A model generated the notes under the pieces. That model did not search any database. It was not told the DNA's origin and was given only the letters and a program-made list of their open reading frames with translations. A program made the position numbers and the translations under genes. From CAVZGO01 sp963774935 (GTDB lineage Bacteria; Chloroflexota; Anaerolineae; Anaerolineales; UBA4823), in assembly GCA_963774935.1 (NCBI GenBank), contig CAVZGO010000007.1:248001-312000 (forward strand): a DNA stretch of 64,000 nt, given 5' to 3'. Positions 42,624-52,551 of the stretch are shown in pieces. Position 1 is the stretch's first letter, and every line of letters begins with the position of its first letter.

Positions 42624-43225
42624 AAATAGCCATCATCGCGCCAACTGCAATCCCCTCCCGTGCTGCGAACACCGTCCAGGTGATGAAGATGGCGCAAGCC
42701 CTCGCGGATATTGGAAATAAGGTGCTATTGCTGGCTCCACGCTCCATAGAACAATCCGGGAAAACTCATCAGCCGGATTGGACTGCCCTTGCAAACCACT
42801 ATGGTCTCACAATCGCGGATCCGTTCCCAATCACCTGGCTGCCTGCCCACCCGCGCCTGCGCCGATATGATTACAGCTTGCGAGCCGTACAGGCTGCTCG
42901 CTCCTGGGGCGCCGACCTGCTATACACTCGCCTGCCCCAGGCGGCTGCATTGGGCAGCCAGCTAGGGCTGTCGACAGTGCTGGAAATCCACGATTTGCCA
43001 TCAGGACGCATGGGCGTCTGGTTGTTTCAGCGGTACCTGGCAGGTCGTGGCGCACGGCGGCTGGTAGTCATTACGCGCGCCCTGGCTGAAGATCTGCAGA
43101 AGAATTTTGGTGCGCCTGTTCCCTGTGACGATCCATCCACAAAATCTCCCTCTAAGCTCTATTACAATCGTTGCGCCAGACGGCGTCGATCTGGAGCGTT
43201 ATCAGGATCTGCCCGAACCATCTAA
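42620..43225 (+). CDS. GT4-family glycosyltransferase, N-terminal part, frameshifted
   Basis: Starts with GTG 42620 overlapping the previous stop and encodes the N-terminal Rossmann half of a GT-B enzyme (SRAANTVQVMKMAQAL, DLLYTRLPQAA, LEIHDLP). Reading through 43121-43123 (CCC) leaves the frame. Removing one C gives APVPVTIHPQNLPLSS and joins the C-terminal half. The tail after about residue 167 is not native. Confidence 0.75.
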   Translation: MKIAIIAPTAIPSRAANTVQVMKMAQALADIGNKVLLLAPRSIEQSGKTHQPDWTALANHYGLTIADPFPITWLPAHPRLRRYDYSLRAVQAARSWGADLLYTRLPQAAALGSQLGLSTVLEIHDLPSGRMGVWLFQRYLAGRGARRLVVITRALAEDLQKNFGAPVPCDDPSTKSPSKLYYNRCARRRRSGALSGSARTI

Positions 43226-43865
43226 GGCTCGCCAAGCACTGCAGCCGCCTTTGCCCGAACGCTTCACTGCTGGCTATACCGGTCACCTGTACGCTGGCAG
43301 GGGCGTAGACTTGATACTTTCGCTGGCTCAAAGGCTCCCTGATGTCACCTTTTTGATCGCAGGGGGCGAGCCGGAGCAGGTCGACAGAGTGCGCTTCCAG
43401 GCAGCCTCAGCCGGCCTGGAAAACATTCTGCTGACCGGTTTTGTGCCCAACGCTCTTTTGCCGCGCTACCAGGCTGCTTGCGACATTCTGTTGATGCCTT
43501 ACCAGGCGCACGTGGCAGCCTCCTCCGGCGGAGATATCGCTCGCTACTTGAGCCCAATGAAGGTCTTCGAATACCTTGCCTGTGGGCGTGTCATCCTTTC
43601 CAGCAGGTTGCCGGTCTTAGAAGAAGTGCTGAACGACCAGAATTCCTTCCTTTTACCCCCAGACGACCCACAAGCCTGGGAGACAGCCATCTGCCAGCTC
43701 ATCGACAACACCGATTTGCGCTCCAGCCTGGCTGCTCAGGCTCGTCGGGATGCACTGCAGTATTCCTGGCAGCAGCGTGCCAGCCGCATACTATCTGGCT
43801 TGGGCGGTTATGCCCCAACTCCGAATCAGATAGAGAGAAGGGGAGTAAAATTAGCCCATGAGTAA
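43107..43865 (+). CDS. GT4-family glycosyltransferase, C-terminal part after frameshift
   Basis: Encodes the donor-binding half: VAPDGVDLERY, AGYTGHLYAGRGVDLIL, LLTGFVPNALLPRYQAACDILLMPYQ, and SPMKVFEYLACGRVILSS with the conserved Glu. The native frame starts at about 43124. The corrected gene encodes about 414 residues. The stop overlaps the next start by 8 nt. It probably acts on the same glycan as its neighbours. Confidence 0.8.
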   Translation: MVRLFPVTIHPQNLPLSSITIVAPDGVDLERYQDLPEPSKARQALQPPLPERFTAGYTGHLYAGRGVDLILSLAQRLPDVTFLIAGGEPEQVDRVRFQAASAGLENILLTGFVPNALLPRYQAACDILLMPYQAHVAASSGGDIARYLSPMKVFEYLACGRVILSSRLPVLEEVLNDQNSFLLPPDDPQAWETAICQLIDNTDLRSSLAAQARRDALQYSWQQRASRILSGLGGYAPTPNQIERRGVKLAHE

Positions 43866-45537
43866 GTCTATCCCTGTTCGCCGGAAGGTATCTCTGCCGC
43901 GTTGGACTGCCTGGCTGCTGGCGTTACTTGGCTTGATCCTACTTGCCGGTGTACTCGCCTGGTTTTCTTCAGTCTGCCTGCCGTGTAACTTCGCAGTACC
44001 CTTCAGCCTGCCAGTTCTGCCATTATGGGGCTCTTACCTGGGGGTGATATTACTTAGCGCAGCAATCCTCGCCCTGGGATGGTTCGCCCTGCAAGCCAGC
44101 GAACGCACTCCATCTATGCATCGCCTCCCTAAATGGCTGGCATGGTTGTTGATCGGAGCAGCACTGCTTCGGCTGGCATTAGGTGTAGTCTGGTATACCA
44201 ACCTGCCGGTATTTGGTCATGGTACTGAGCCTGAGATGGCTGGATATGTCATGGCAGACGCTCACGAACGCGACCAGACCTCCTGGAAATTAAGCCAGTC
44301 TATTAAACCGCTTTGGGTAGCCTTTCAAGATAACCGTAAAGCCGACCAGTATGGCGGCATGCTTTTCTTCAGTGCATTGATTTATCGCTATCTGGGAGGC
44401 AATTCCCACCTGCCACTTCAAATGGTGGTGATCGTGGCAGCCATATCCTCCCTGGCAATCGTGTTCACCTGGGCTTTTGCGCGACGAACCTGGGATGGCC
44501 GCGTTGCCTGGTTAGCCGCCTGGGGATTGGCACTCTATCCCGAAGTGGTTTTGCTGGGCAGCTCTCAAATGCGTGAAGCCCTGTTGATTCCCCTGGTAGC
44601 CGCTGCATTTTATGGTCTCGCTCGAATGCGCCAGCAGCGCTCGTGGGTCAGCCTGGCGTGGCTATTGGGTGGCGTTCTGCTCACCCTGCCCATTTCACCG
44701 CCGGTCACATTGCTTTTGATTGCCGCACTGGCATTGCTTGCCTTAGCTGTTCGAGATGATCTGCTCGGTCGCCACGTCAAGATGCAGCCCTGGGCGTGGT
44801 TGTTGGTCGTTCTGGTTATTATCCTGGCATTGACAGGCGCTTATTTCGCCTTACGCCAATTCGCGCCTCCTGATGTCGTAAACCCACTCGCTGTGTTCGA
44901 TTGGTGGCTGCGCAAGTCAACCGATTTGCAAGCGCATTTTAGCAAGAGCGCATCTGGATGGATCCAGAAAATATTTCATAGCACCCCAGAATGGACTCAT
45001 ATCCCACTGCTGGTCGTCTACGGCATTTTGCGACCTTTCTTACCTGCTGCCCTGGTAGTTGGCAGCCAGGCACCCATCTGGCCTCTGATCACCCTCTGGC
45101 GAGCCATCGGTTGGACGATATTGCTCATTATGCTGTTTTATGCATTGCTGCGCGCCTGGCTGAAGAAGGATACTGATCATTTCACTCGGGCGCTGACGGT
45201 GATCGTATGGCTGATTATCGTGATCGCTTCTTTGCGCGGAGGGGGTGACCAGGACGACAATCCACGCTACCGCGCTATCTTTGCCAGCCTGCAAGTCAGC
45301 CTTGCTGCCTGGGCATGGGTCGAGCAGCGCCGCCAGGCTGATCCGGTCTTCCGGCGCGCTCTCATTGGTATGTTATTTGTCTTAGCCTGGTTTATCCCGT
45401 GGTATCTGCGCCGCCAGTTCCATCTGCCCTGGATTATCGTTGACCCGTTTTTGACACTCGCACTCGGATTGGTAAGTGCTGCTATTTATGCTGTCTGGGA
45501 CTGGGCCAGGACAAAAAATCGGAAAAAGCAAATATAA
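43858..45537 (+). CDS. Polytopic membrane protein, possible GT-C glycosyltransferase
   Basis: The 559 residues have about 11-12 hydrophobic helices. An extracellular loop after helix 4 (TEPEMAGYVMADAHERD) has acidic residues where GT39/ArnT-like enzymes have their catalytic Asp/Glu. A further loop carries PEVVLLGSSQMREALLIPL, seen in related membrane proteins of polysaccharide loci. It overlaps the GT4 gene and precedes a polyprenyl-phosphate glycosyltransferase, which fits lipid-linked sugar donors. Function not proven. Confidence 0.6.
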   Translation: MSKSIPVRRKVSLPRWTAWLLALLGLILLAGVLAWFSSVCLPCNFAVPFSLPVLPLWGSYLGVILLSAAILALGWFALQASERTPSMHRLPKWLAWLLIGAALLRLALGVVWYTNLPVFGHGTEPEMAGYVMADAHERDQTSWKLSQSIKPLWVAFQDNRKADQYGGMLFFSALIYRYLGGNSHLPLQMVVIVAAISSLAIVFTWAFARRTWDGRVAWLAAWGLALYPEVVLLGSSQMREALLIPLVAAAFYGLARMRQQRSWVSLAWLLGGVLLTLPISPPVTLLLIAALALLALAVRDDLLGRHVKMQPWAWLLVVLVIILALTGAYFALRQFAPPDVVNPLAVFDWWLRKSTDLQAHFSKSASGWIQKIFHSTPEWTHIPLLVVYGILRPFLPAALVVGSQAPIWPLITLWRAIGWTILLIMLFYALLRAWLKKDTDHFTRALTVIVWLIIVIASLRGGGDQDDNPRYRAIFASLQVSLAAWAWVEQRRQADPVFRRALIGMLFVLAWFIPWYLRRQFHLPWIIVDPFLTLALGLVSAAIYAVWDWARTKNRKKQI

Positions 45538-45552
45538 TCCAAAGGATATCCC

Positions 45553-46542
45553 GTGGATCTTTCTGCTATCATCCCTGTTTATAACGAAGAAGAAAGCCTG
45601 CCAATTCTGCACCAGGCGCTTCATAACGCGCTCGACACCCAACCTGGATTGAGCTGGGAGGTCGTCTACGTGGACGACGGAAGCAAGGATCGCAGCCTGG
45701 CTGTACTTGAGCAGCTTGCTGCCGATGATCCTCTGCATACTTGCATTGTGGCATTCCGGCGCAACTTTGGCCAAACCGCTGCCATCGCGGCCGGTATCGA
45801 CAATGCTCAGGGGGATGTGATCGTCCTGCTCGACGCAGATTTACAAAACGATCCGGCTGATATCCCGATGATGCTGGACAAAATCAACGATGGCTATGAT
45901 GTCGTCAGCGGCTGGCGCGTGAATCGCCAGGACACCTTTGTTACACGTACGCTACCTTCTCGCATTGCCAACTGGCTGATCTCTACCGTCACCGGTGTGC
46001 ACCTCCACGATTACGGTTGTACGCTCAAAGCCTACCGGCGGGAGGTGCTGACCGGTTTTCGCTTATATGGCGAGATGCACCGTTTCATCCCCGCGTATGC
46101 TTCCAGTGTGGGCGCACAGATCATCGAGGTGCCTGTTCATCACCATGCCCGCCGTTTTGGTAAAACCAAGTATGGCCTGACGCGCACCTTAAAAGTCGTC
46201 CTGGACTTATTTACGGTGAAGTTTTTGCTGAGCTATGCCAACAAGCCGATCCGCCTCTTTGGCGGCACAGGGATGGTTTTGATCGCCACCAGTATGTTAA
46301 TGTTGCTTTTCATCATCATCCGGAAAATTGTTTCTCACATCGACATTCTACCTTCCCCGCTCTTCCAGCTCGGGGTGATGTTCATGATCCTCGGTTTTCA
46401 GTCCATACTGATGGGCTTGATTGCTGAAATGCAGGTCCGCACCTATCACGAATCACAAGCCAAGCCGACCTACACCATTCGCAAAATCATCCATCATACG
46501 TCCACTCCGCTTGAAGAGCAAAAACAGCCTGGCTCAGCATGA
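45553..46542 (+). CDS. Polyprenyl-phosphate GT2 glycosyltransferase (DPM1/ArnC-like)
   Basis: A 329-residue GT2 with SAIIPVYNEEESLP, VYVDDGSKDRS, the DADLQNDP metal motif, and the acceptor region HDYGCTLKAYRREVL. Two C-terminal membrane helices (about 232-256 and 268-292) follow. GTG 45553 has AAAGG upstream. It transfers a sugar to undecaprenyl phosphate by family. The neighbouring GT-C-like proteins could use the product. Confidence 0.9.
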   Translation: MDLSAIIPVYNEEESLPILHQALHNALDTQPGLSWEVVYVDDGSKDRSLAVLEQLAADDPLHTCIVAFRRNFGQTAAIAAGIDNAQGDVIVLLDADLQNDPADIPMMLDKINDGYDVVSGWRVNRQDTFVTRTLPSRIANWLISTVTGVHLHDYGCTLKAYRREVLTGFRLYGEMHRFIPAYASSVGAQIIEVPVHHHARRFGKTKYGLTRTLKVVLDLFTVKFLLSYANKPIRLFGGTGMVLIATSMLMLLFIIIRKIVSHIDILPSPLFQLGVMFMILGFQSILMGLIAEMQVRTYHESQAKPTYTIRKIIHHTSTPLEEQKQPGSA

Positions 46543-47522
46543 AATCGATCTCAACCACACCTGACCGGCGCGCCATGCTGCTGCGCACCTTGGGAACCTT
46601 GCTAGCGCTGGCGCTGCTGGTTTATTTGCTCAGCCAGCAAGGCTGGGATGAGATCGGCGCTGCCCTTAGCCAGGTCAGACCCATAAATCTGCTGATAGCT
46701 TTAATGTTAATGGTGATCTCGCGCCTGGCGATCTGGATGCGCTGGCAGGTGCTGTTGAAATCAGCAGACCTGCCCATCTCGTATTCCCAGGGCTGCCGCC
46801 TGACCTTTGCCGGTTTGTTTGCCAACAACTTCCTGCCCGCAACCATTGGTGGTGATATCGTCCGCCTGGCAGGAGCAGTTCAATTGGGTTGTGATGGTGC
46901 GGTCGTCACGGCATCCTTAATCGTTGACCGACTGGTGGGTATGACCGGCATGGCAGTGACTGCACTGCCTGGTCTGGCTCGTGTCATCACTACGCATACC
47001 GCAAATCAATCAATCCGTCTTTTATCCATGCTTTCTGCTGCCGCGGTTCCTCCGAGCCGCTCATCTAATAAATGGCTGCACAATGCCTGGGAATACATGA
47101 TACGGCTTGTTCGTCGCGTGCTGGACGCCCTGCGCCTGTGGCTGAAGCAGCCTAAAAGCCTGCTGCTGTCATTTTTCTTCACCCTGGTCAACCAATTTTG
47201 CTTGTTTGGCGTGCTTCAGCAGGTCTTTCGCGGTCTAAATCAATCCATCCCTTTCTGGCAGATTGCCGGTCTTTACAGCCTGGTATATTTCGTAACCTTA
47301 ATTCCTATATCGATTAACGGCTATGGTTTACAAGAGCTTTCCATGACCTTGATATTTTCCACATATGCTGGCGTTCCAGTCGCAAGCAGCATCACCGCCG
47401 CCCTGCTCTACCGCACTCTGATGATGCTCACAAGCTTGCCAGGCGCAGCATTTGTTCCTGGTATATTAGCCAAATCCCGCCAGCCTGTTCCAAATCCTGG
47501 CATGGACTCAGCCAAGCCATAA
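46539..47522 (+). CDS. Lysylphosphatidylglycerol synthase TM region/UPF0104-family membrane protein
   Basis: The 327 residues with about 8 helices match the LPG_synthase_TM (AglD-like, UPF0104) family, with GDIVRL in the family's characteristic loop (NNFLPATIGGDIVR) and PISINGYGLQE near the end. Such proteins accompany polyprenyl-linked glycan synthesis and may be flippases. ATGA overlap with the preceding GT2 supports coupling. Confidence 0.85.
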   Translation: MKSISTTPDRRAMLLRTLGTLLALALLVYLLSQQGWDEIGAALSQVRPINLLIALMLMVISRLAIWMRWQVLLKSADLPISYSQGCRLTFAGLFANNFLPATIGGDIVRLAGAVQLGCDGAVVTASLIVDRLVGMTGMAVTALPGLARVITTHTANQSIRLLSMLSAAAVPPSRSSNKWLHNAWEYMIRLVRRVLDALRLWLKQPKSLLLSFFFTLVNQFCLFGVLQQVFRGLNQSIPFWQIAGLYSLVYFVTLIPISINGYGLQELSMTLIFSTYAGVPVASSITAALLYRTLMMLTSLPGAAFVPGILAKSRQPVPNPGMDSAKP

Positions 47523-47535
47523 AGCAGGGATACCT

Positions 47536-48690
47536 ATGGTGAAATGGTTTCGCATCCTTGTGCTTATAACTCTGCTGCTTACCCTGGCAGTCCTTTATCA
47601 GCAGGTTAGCCTGGTTTACAGCGAAGAGCTGTTCACGCGCTCTCGCTCCATCCAGCTTGCAGCAGGTACCGGATTAGCTGCGCTGGGACTGGCGATTATT
47701 CTGCTATCAGTATTGTTCATTTTTGCGCCCCACCTGCCGCTTGAACGTTGGTTGTCCGCATCGCAGCGTGTTCTGAAACGGCTGGGTAAGTTCAATTTTG
47801 TGCTCTTCCTGCTCGGGATCAGCGTGTTTGCGTTTCTTTTCCTGACCAGACCCTTTGGCGCATACACCCGCTTTGTCGATTCCTATATCCTGCGCCTGCT
47901 GGCATTCTGGCTCTTAAGCTTGATCGGGGCACTCCTGCTCAATTCTGCCGGTCTTCAACAAAGCTGGGGTCTTCTGCTGGCAGCATCTGCTTTAGTAGCC
48001 GCGAGCGGTTTCAAACTGGCATCCTTCTTCAGTGAAATTTCTACAACCCCATTTTCGCTGGGCTGGTCAGAAGCCAGCCGTTATTATTACGCTTCTCTGT
48101 TCTTTTCCCACCAGCTTTATGGCATAGAGATTCCGCCTACTGTGCTGCATCCCACACGTTATCTGATGCAAGCGGTTCCATTCCTGATCCCCGGTGCATC
48201 ACTGCTGGTCCACCGCATCTGGCAAGTGCTGCTCTGGCTGGTCGCCACACCGCTGACGGCCTGGCTGCTCGCTCGCCGCCTGGAGATCAGCCAGCGCCTG
48301 ATTCGCATCCTGTTCATCCTCTGGACATGCCTGTTCTTACTGATGGCACCGGTTTATTACCACCTGCTGGTACCACTCATCCTGGTGCTGTGGGGCTTCA
48401 ACCGCCAGCGCTTCTGGCAGTCACTGGCGGTTGTGCTGGCAGCATCAGCCTGGGCAGGCATCAGCCGGGTCAACTGGTACCCGGTTCCCGGGCTGCTGGC
48501 TGCGACGTTATACTTACTGGAGCAACCTCTTGATCAATCTGATGTGGGTTCCTCAGATAGTGGTGCGATTAAGAAACCTAATCATTTAACTGATTGGTTA
48601 AAATATCTGCTTCCAGCCACAGCATGGGTGCTTGCCGGGGGGCTGGCTGCTGTTGCAGCCCAGGCTAGGCTACGTGCTCTGGTCTGGTAA
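47536..48690 (+). CDS. Polytopic membrane protein, N-terminal part, frameshifted
   Basis: A very hydrophobic protein with about 9 predicted helices and no recognised family. The frame ends after AAVAAQARLRALVW. An extra G at 48663-48664 (CAG[G]CTA) explains the break; removing it gives VAAQLGYVLWSGNPS. It lies in the polysaccharide operon with 13 nt to the previous stop. It may be a membrane glycosyltransferase or polymerase-like protein; I cannot tell which. Confidence 0.6.
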   Translation: MVKWFRILVLITLLLTLAVLYQQVSLVYSEELFTRSRSIQLAAGTGLAALGLAIILLSVLFIFAPHLPLERWLSASQRVLKRLGKFNFVLFLLGISVFAFLFLTRPFGAYTRFVDSYILRLLAFWLLSLIGALLLNSAGLQQSWGLLLAASALVAASGFKLASFFSEISTTPFSLGWSEASRYYYASLFFSHQLYGIEIPPTVLHPTRYLMQAVPFLIPGASLLVHRIWQVLLWLVATPLTAWLLARRLEISQRLIRILFILWTCLFLLMAPVYYHLLVPLILVLWGFNRQRFWQSLAVVLAASAWAGISRVNWYPVPGLLAATLYLLEQPLDQSDVGSSDSGAIKKPNHLTDWLKYLLPATAWVLAGGLAAVAAQARLRALVW

Positions 48691-49510
48691 TCCTTCTGAG
48701 CAGTTCAGCTCCAGCTTCAGCTCCGATCTGCTCTGGTACCGGCTCTTCCCGAGCGCTACTTATCCGCTAGGAATCTTACCGGCTGCACTGCTGGCATCTA
48801 TTCCTCTGCTGGTGGTAATTTTCGGCTACCTGCTCAAACGGAAATCTTCCCTGCATTGGCTACGTGTCTTTGGCGTGTGCGCTATCCTGGTCGTGCTGTT
48901 TCTCGGCGGCATTGTAGTGAGTGTAAAAATCGGCGGTGGCAGCAACCTGCACAATCTGGACGCATACCTGGCTTTGGTGCTGGTCGTGGCAAGCTACGCT
49001 TACTTCAATCAAATCAATCCCGAAAAAACAACAGGATCTCTGGTTGTTGAACCCTACCGACCATCCTGGCTTGTCACCACCCTGCTCGTGCTGCTGCCGG
49101 TGCTATTTACTTTGAGCGCTGCGGCTGGCGAGAAATCACCCACTCGACAGGAAGCACGCCAGGCGATCCTCGCCATTCAGGAGGCGGTGGACCAGTCGAT
49201 TGCCCAAGATAAACCAGTTTTGTTCATCAGCCAGCGCCAACTGCTCATGTTCGATGAAATTCATGGCCCTCAAATGTATCCCGACTATGAAAACGTCTTC
49301 TTGATGGAAATGGCTATGGCTAACGACCCGGCTTACCTGGGTAAGTTTTCTGATCTGATCAAAAACCAGACCTTTGGGCTGATCATCAGTGATCCTTTGA
49401 AAATCAGCCACCAGGACCGATCGGATAGCTTTGGTGAGGAGAACAATGCCTGGGTGGATCGCGTCGCGCGGGTGATTCTCTGCACTTACGAACCGCAAGA
49501 GAACGATTAA
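48632..49510 (+). CDS. Polytopic membrane protein, C-terminal part after frameshift
   Basis: Continues the same protein from about 48665: SGNPSEQFSSSF, three more helices, and a soluble C-terminal domain (about 120 residues) with ALMFDEIHGPQMYPDYENVFLMEMAM-like segments. Joined, the protein has about 657 residues. Several neighbours (49587-51674, 60128-62203) share the pattern of many helices followed by a small soluble tail ending near the C-terminus. Confidence 0.6.
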   Translation: MPGGWLLLQPRLGYVLWSGNPSEQFSSSFSSDLLWYRLFPSATYPLGILPAALLASIPLLVVIFGYLLKRKSSLHWLRVFGVCAILVVLFLGGIVVSVKIGGGSNLHNLDAYLALVLVVASYAYFNQINPEKTTGSLVVEPYRPSWLVTTLLVLLPVLFTLSAAAGEKSPTRQEARQAILAIQEAVDQSIAQDKPVLFISQRQLLMFDEIHGPQMYPDYENVFLMEMAMANDPAYLGKFSDLIKNQTFGLIISDPLKISHQDRSDSFGEENNAWVDRVARVILCTYEPQEND

Positions 49511-49586
49511 AGCAGTTCGTACCCAGATTCTCACACCCCGAACCACGCCCGGCAATTGCCCATAAACGGAAGGATTGTTTACCCCA

Positions 49587-51674
49587 ATGTACTGGATTCG
49601 CACCGGCAGCACTCTTGACTTGATATATTTCGCAGCACTCGCCTTCACCTGGAGCATCGGCGGCTGGTTAATCGTCGCCCACGCTTTCACCTTGCACGGC
49701 GCCCGGAGACTGCTGGCTGGTTTTACCACCGGACTGCTGCTTTGGATCACACTGGTTAACCTGCTCACCCCGTTTGTCACGCTGACAGTTGCAGCCAGTC
49801 TCTCTTCTGCTTTGCTTTTGCTCTCCGGCTTGCTGCTGGCAGGTTTGGACGTCCGAAAAGCCCGCCGCAGCGGCTTGCAGCGATCCTGGCTGCCGCTGAG
49901 CGACTTACGCGCCTGGCCAGTACTGGCTGTTCTGGCACTGCTCACCTTGCTGCTCACTCTGGTTGGTCGCGGTCTGGCAATCTTTGATGACTACCTGCAC
50001 ATCCCGCTGGTATCCATGATGGCTACCGGTGACATCCCGCCTCATTTCTTCAAAAATCCGGAGGCGCGCTTTTCCTACCATTATGGCTTGCAGGTACTTG
50101 CCGCTGGCATGGTAGGCGTGGGTGGATTCTTCCCCTGGAGCGCCTGGGATATCAGCAAAGCCCTGGCGATTGCGCTGACCGCCGTGCTGGGCTGGGTCTG
50201 GTTTCAAGGTACCACCCGCAGCCGCCTGGGCGCGTGGTTAGGCAGCATATTTATCGTTTTTGCGGGTGGCGCACGCTGGCTGTTGCTGCTCTTGCCCGTT
50301 CCACTGCTGCAGCGCGTCTCCAGCCAAATCACCCTCTCCAACACCGCTGCCACCGCAGGGAGCGATCTAGCGACGGTGCTTTCGCTGCCCTGGTTGATCG
50401 AAGGTGCTGGAGCATTTCCCTTCCCATTTGCTTTTCACAACGGCATCAACGTGCCAGCTATCTTTGCCCTCGGCAGTAGCGGCGCCATGCCGCTTTTCAC
50501 TGTGATCTTGCTATTGCTACTCGCCAACCGGCGGCGCTTTTCTCTCCCTGGCGCAATCATTTTTTCTTTACTGCTCTCCAACCTCGCCCTCAGCGCCGAG
50601 CACCTGTTCGTCTTTTTGTTAGCTGGCATCGCCCTGGCAATCGGCATTTACCTGCTCACCCAATGGCGGCAACATCAACGAGTGGAAAAAGTCCTGGTTA
50701 TTCAGTGGCTGGCCATGCTGATTGCCAGCGGATTGCTCAGCCTGGTGCAGGGCGGTTTTCTTACTGAGGCGTTCCGCCACATGTTCCTGGGCGCTCAGGA
50801 TATCGCCACCGCTACCGGGGAAGGCTATAGCATGTTCTCTTTTACTCCTTCGTGGCCGCCCCAAATCGATACCGCCCACTTTGGCAACCTTTCACTGACC
50901 AATCCGATCCAATTATTAGTCTGGCTGATAGAGGTCGGACCGGCGCTGGCACTGGCGCCATTGGTCACCATGCGCGGCATTCAGCAAATCCGCCGGCGGA
51001 ACTGGTTATACGCCGGCCTGGCACTGGCATCTCTGGTCAGCTTCTTTATCATCTTGATTTTCCAATATGGCGCCGAACGCTCTGGAGCACGCCTGCAAAA
51101 CACCGCTCTCTGGCTTTGGGCGTTGATGGGCTTCCCGATCGCCTGGGCGCTGTGCATGCGGTCACAGCAGCCAGGCACTGCCAGGCGGAGGCGCAGAGCG
51201 TCCAGGCAGCGCTGGCTGCGCGGCGCGTTGATCGCCGGTTATATTATCGCTGTGGTCGGTGGTCTGGTGATTTTTGCGGTACAGCTCATTGCCATCCCGG
51301 CTCCCCAGCTTACTTATTTCGTCGATTCAAATGATGCACGCATCAGCCAGGCAAATTGGGACCGCCTGCCAACCGGCTCGACCATCTTCGATCCAATCAC
51401 TATGCGCTCGGTGGCTTTGTTCGGTCGACCGACCCTTTCCGGTATCGACCTGTTCACTACATACCCCGAACATGCCCGGTTCATTGACCAGCCTGATGCA
51501 CTGGCGCTGGCTCAGGCGGGATACGATTTTGTCTACGTAACCCGTACCTGGCTGCAAGATATCAAATCTGAATATCAGGAAAAGCTGCTGGCGAGCTGCA
51601 CCACAGTCTATGATGAATACCGCACCGATGATGGCGATTTCCGCGTATTGCTCGATCTGCGAGGCTGCCGTTAA
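49587..51674 (+). CDS. Polytopic membrane protein, paralogue of the gene at the window end
   Basis: The 695 residues start MYWIRTGS and have about 14-15 helices. After helix 5 a loop holds LAIFDDYLHIPLVSMMATGDIPPHF, with an acidic pair and PPHF, followed by NPEARFSYHYGL. Later come FAGGARWLLLL, PFPFAFHNG, AHFGNLSLTNP and a C-terminal soluble tail. The same landmarks occur in order in the gene at 62205. A GT-C-type role is inferred from the DD loop. ATG 49587 is preferred over a TTG 12 nt upstream. Confidence 0.65.
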   Translation: MYWIRTGSTLDLIYFAALAFTWSIGGWLIVAHAFTLHGARRLLAGFTTGLLLWITLVNLLTPFVTLTVAASLSSALLLLSGLLLAGLDVRKARRSGLQRSWLPLSDLRAWPVLAVLALLTLLLTLVGRGLAIFDDYLHIPLVSMMATGDIPPHFFKNPEARFSYHYGLQVLAAGMVGVGGFFPWSAWDISKALAIALTAVLGWVWFQGTTRSRLGAWLGSIFIVFAGGARWLLLLLPVPLLQRVSSQITLSNTAATAGSDLATVLSLPWLIEGAGAFPFPFAFHNGINVPAIFALGSSGAMPLFTVILLLLLANRRRFSLPGAIIFSLLLSNLALSAEHLFVFLLAGIALAIGIYLLTQWRQHQRVEKVLVIQWLAMLIASGLLSLVQGGFLTEAFRHMFLGAQDIATATGEGYSMFSFTPSWPPQIDTAHFGNLSLTNPIQLLVWLIEVGPALALAPLVTMRGIQQIRRRNWLYAGLALASLVSFFIILIFQYGAERSGARLQNTALWLWALMGFPIAWALCMRSQQPGTARRRRRASRQRWLRGALIAGYIIAVVGGLVIFAVQLIAIPAPQLTYFVDSNDARISQANWDRLPTGSTIFDPITMRSVALFGRPTLSGIDLFTTYPEHARFIDQPDALALAQAGYDFVYVTRTWLQDIKSEYQEKLLASCTTVYDEYRTDDGDFRVLLDLRGCR

Positions 51675-51702
51675 ACCTATTGCAGGTGAAGAAAGTTAAG
51701 GC

Positions 51703-52065
51703 TTATCGAGCGTCAAATTCCAGCGCTTGTTGGATGTAGTAGCGTAGCGCCTCTATATTCACGTCGGCAAGCTTCTTCATCTTTACGTGCTTGGACACCT
51801 TGCCCACCCCTTGAAGCAGTCCATAGCGGTCTTCAAACTCTGCGCCACGCGAAAAGGCAAAGGTAATGTCTTTCTTAGTCGGGCTGATAACCGCTATGAT
51901 CCGTTTTACTCGGTAAGCAGGAATGCCGTAACTGATGATTTCCTGTGCATCCGGCGCATACACACTCATCACCTTGCGGATCTCTGCCACGACGGGATGA
52001 AACTCAGGTAGCACTTTCGTTTTTATAAACTCATCAACTGTCATTTTTTTATAAGCCCCTTTCAC
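51703..52065 (-). CDS. DUF1801 (YdhG-like) family protein
   Basis: A 113-120-residue protein with VDEFIKTKVLPEFHPVVAEIRKV, QEIISYGIPAYRV, AFSRGAEF and LQGVGKVSKHVKM, typical of the DUF1801/YdhG-YdeI-like fold. ATG 52044 and GTG 52065 are both possible starts. The role is unknown; some relatives are called iron chaperones. It is the last gene of a minus-strand run of small accessory enzymes. Confidence 0.8.
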   Translation of the reverse strand: MKGAYKKMTVDEFIKTKVLPEFHPVVAEIRKVMSVYAPDAQEIISYGIPAYRVKRIIAVISPTKKDITFAFSRGAEFEDRYGLLQGVGKVSKHVKMKKLADVNIEALRYYIQQALEFDAR

Positions 52066-52077
52066 GATGCGGAAACA

Positions 52078-52551
52078 TTACTCCTGTTCGTAGGCTTGTT
52101 TAATTCTGTCAATATCAATCTTTTTCATCTGCAGCATGGCATCCATCGCCCGGCGTGACTTCTGCGCATCTTTGCTATACAGCATTTCAACCAGACCCTT
52201 GGGAATGATCTGCCATGACAGCCCGAATTTATCTTTCAGCCAGCCGCACTGTCCTTCTTCTCCATCCTCACAAAGCTTCCCCCAGAGAATATCGACTTCT
52301 TCCTGAGTCTCACAGCTCACAAACAACGAGATGGCAGGTGTAAAAGTAAAGTGTGGACCGCCGTTTAAAGCAATGAATTCCAATCCCTCGAGCTCGAAGG
52401 AAACCGACATCACCGCTCCCTCTGCTCCAGGCTCTGCTGCTCCGGTGCGGTTGATGCTATTTATCTTTGAATTTTTAAAAATCGCCGTGTAGAGCTGAGC
52501 TGCTTCCTCAGCCTGGTGATCGAACCACAAAAACGGGGTAATTTTCCGCAT
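52078..52551 (-). CDS. VOC-superfamily PhnB-like protein
   Basis: The 157 residues fit the PhnB/3-demethylubiquinone methyltransferase-like VOC family: ITPFLWFDHQAEEAAQLYTAIF, FELEGLEFIALNGGPHF, CGWLKDKFGLSWQIIPKGL and a C-terminal ALLQMKKIDI-type helix. Enzyme activity is not established for this family. AGGAG lies 10 nt upstream of the ATG. It is 12 nt from the DUF1801 gene. Confidence 0.88.
   Translation of the reverse strand: MRKITPFLWFDHQAEEAAQLYTAIFKNSKINSINRTGAAEPGAEGAVMSVSFELEGLEFIALNGGPHFTFTPAISLFVSCETQEEVDILWGKLCEDGEEGQCGWLKDKFGLSWQIIPKGLVEMLYSKDAQKSRRAMDAMLQMKKIDIDRIKQAYEQE

Noticed and set aside
7832..43123. Programmed +1 frameshifting at CCC-T sites
   Set aside because: Sites differ in sequence, there is no consistent stop-codon or stimulator context, and two frameshifts in corA and three in one peptidase are hard to explain by regulated slippage. 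Kept only as a note in the indel finding.
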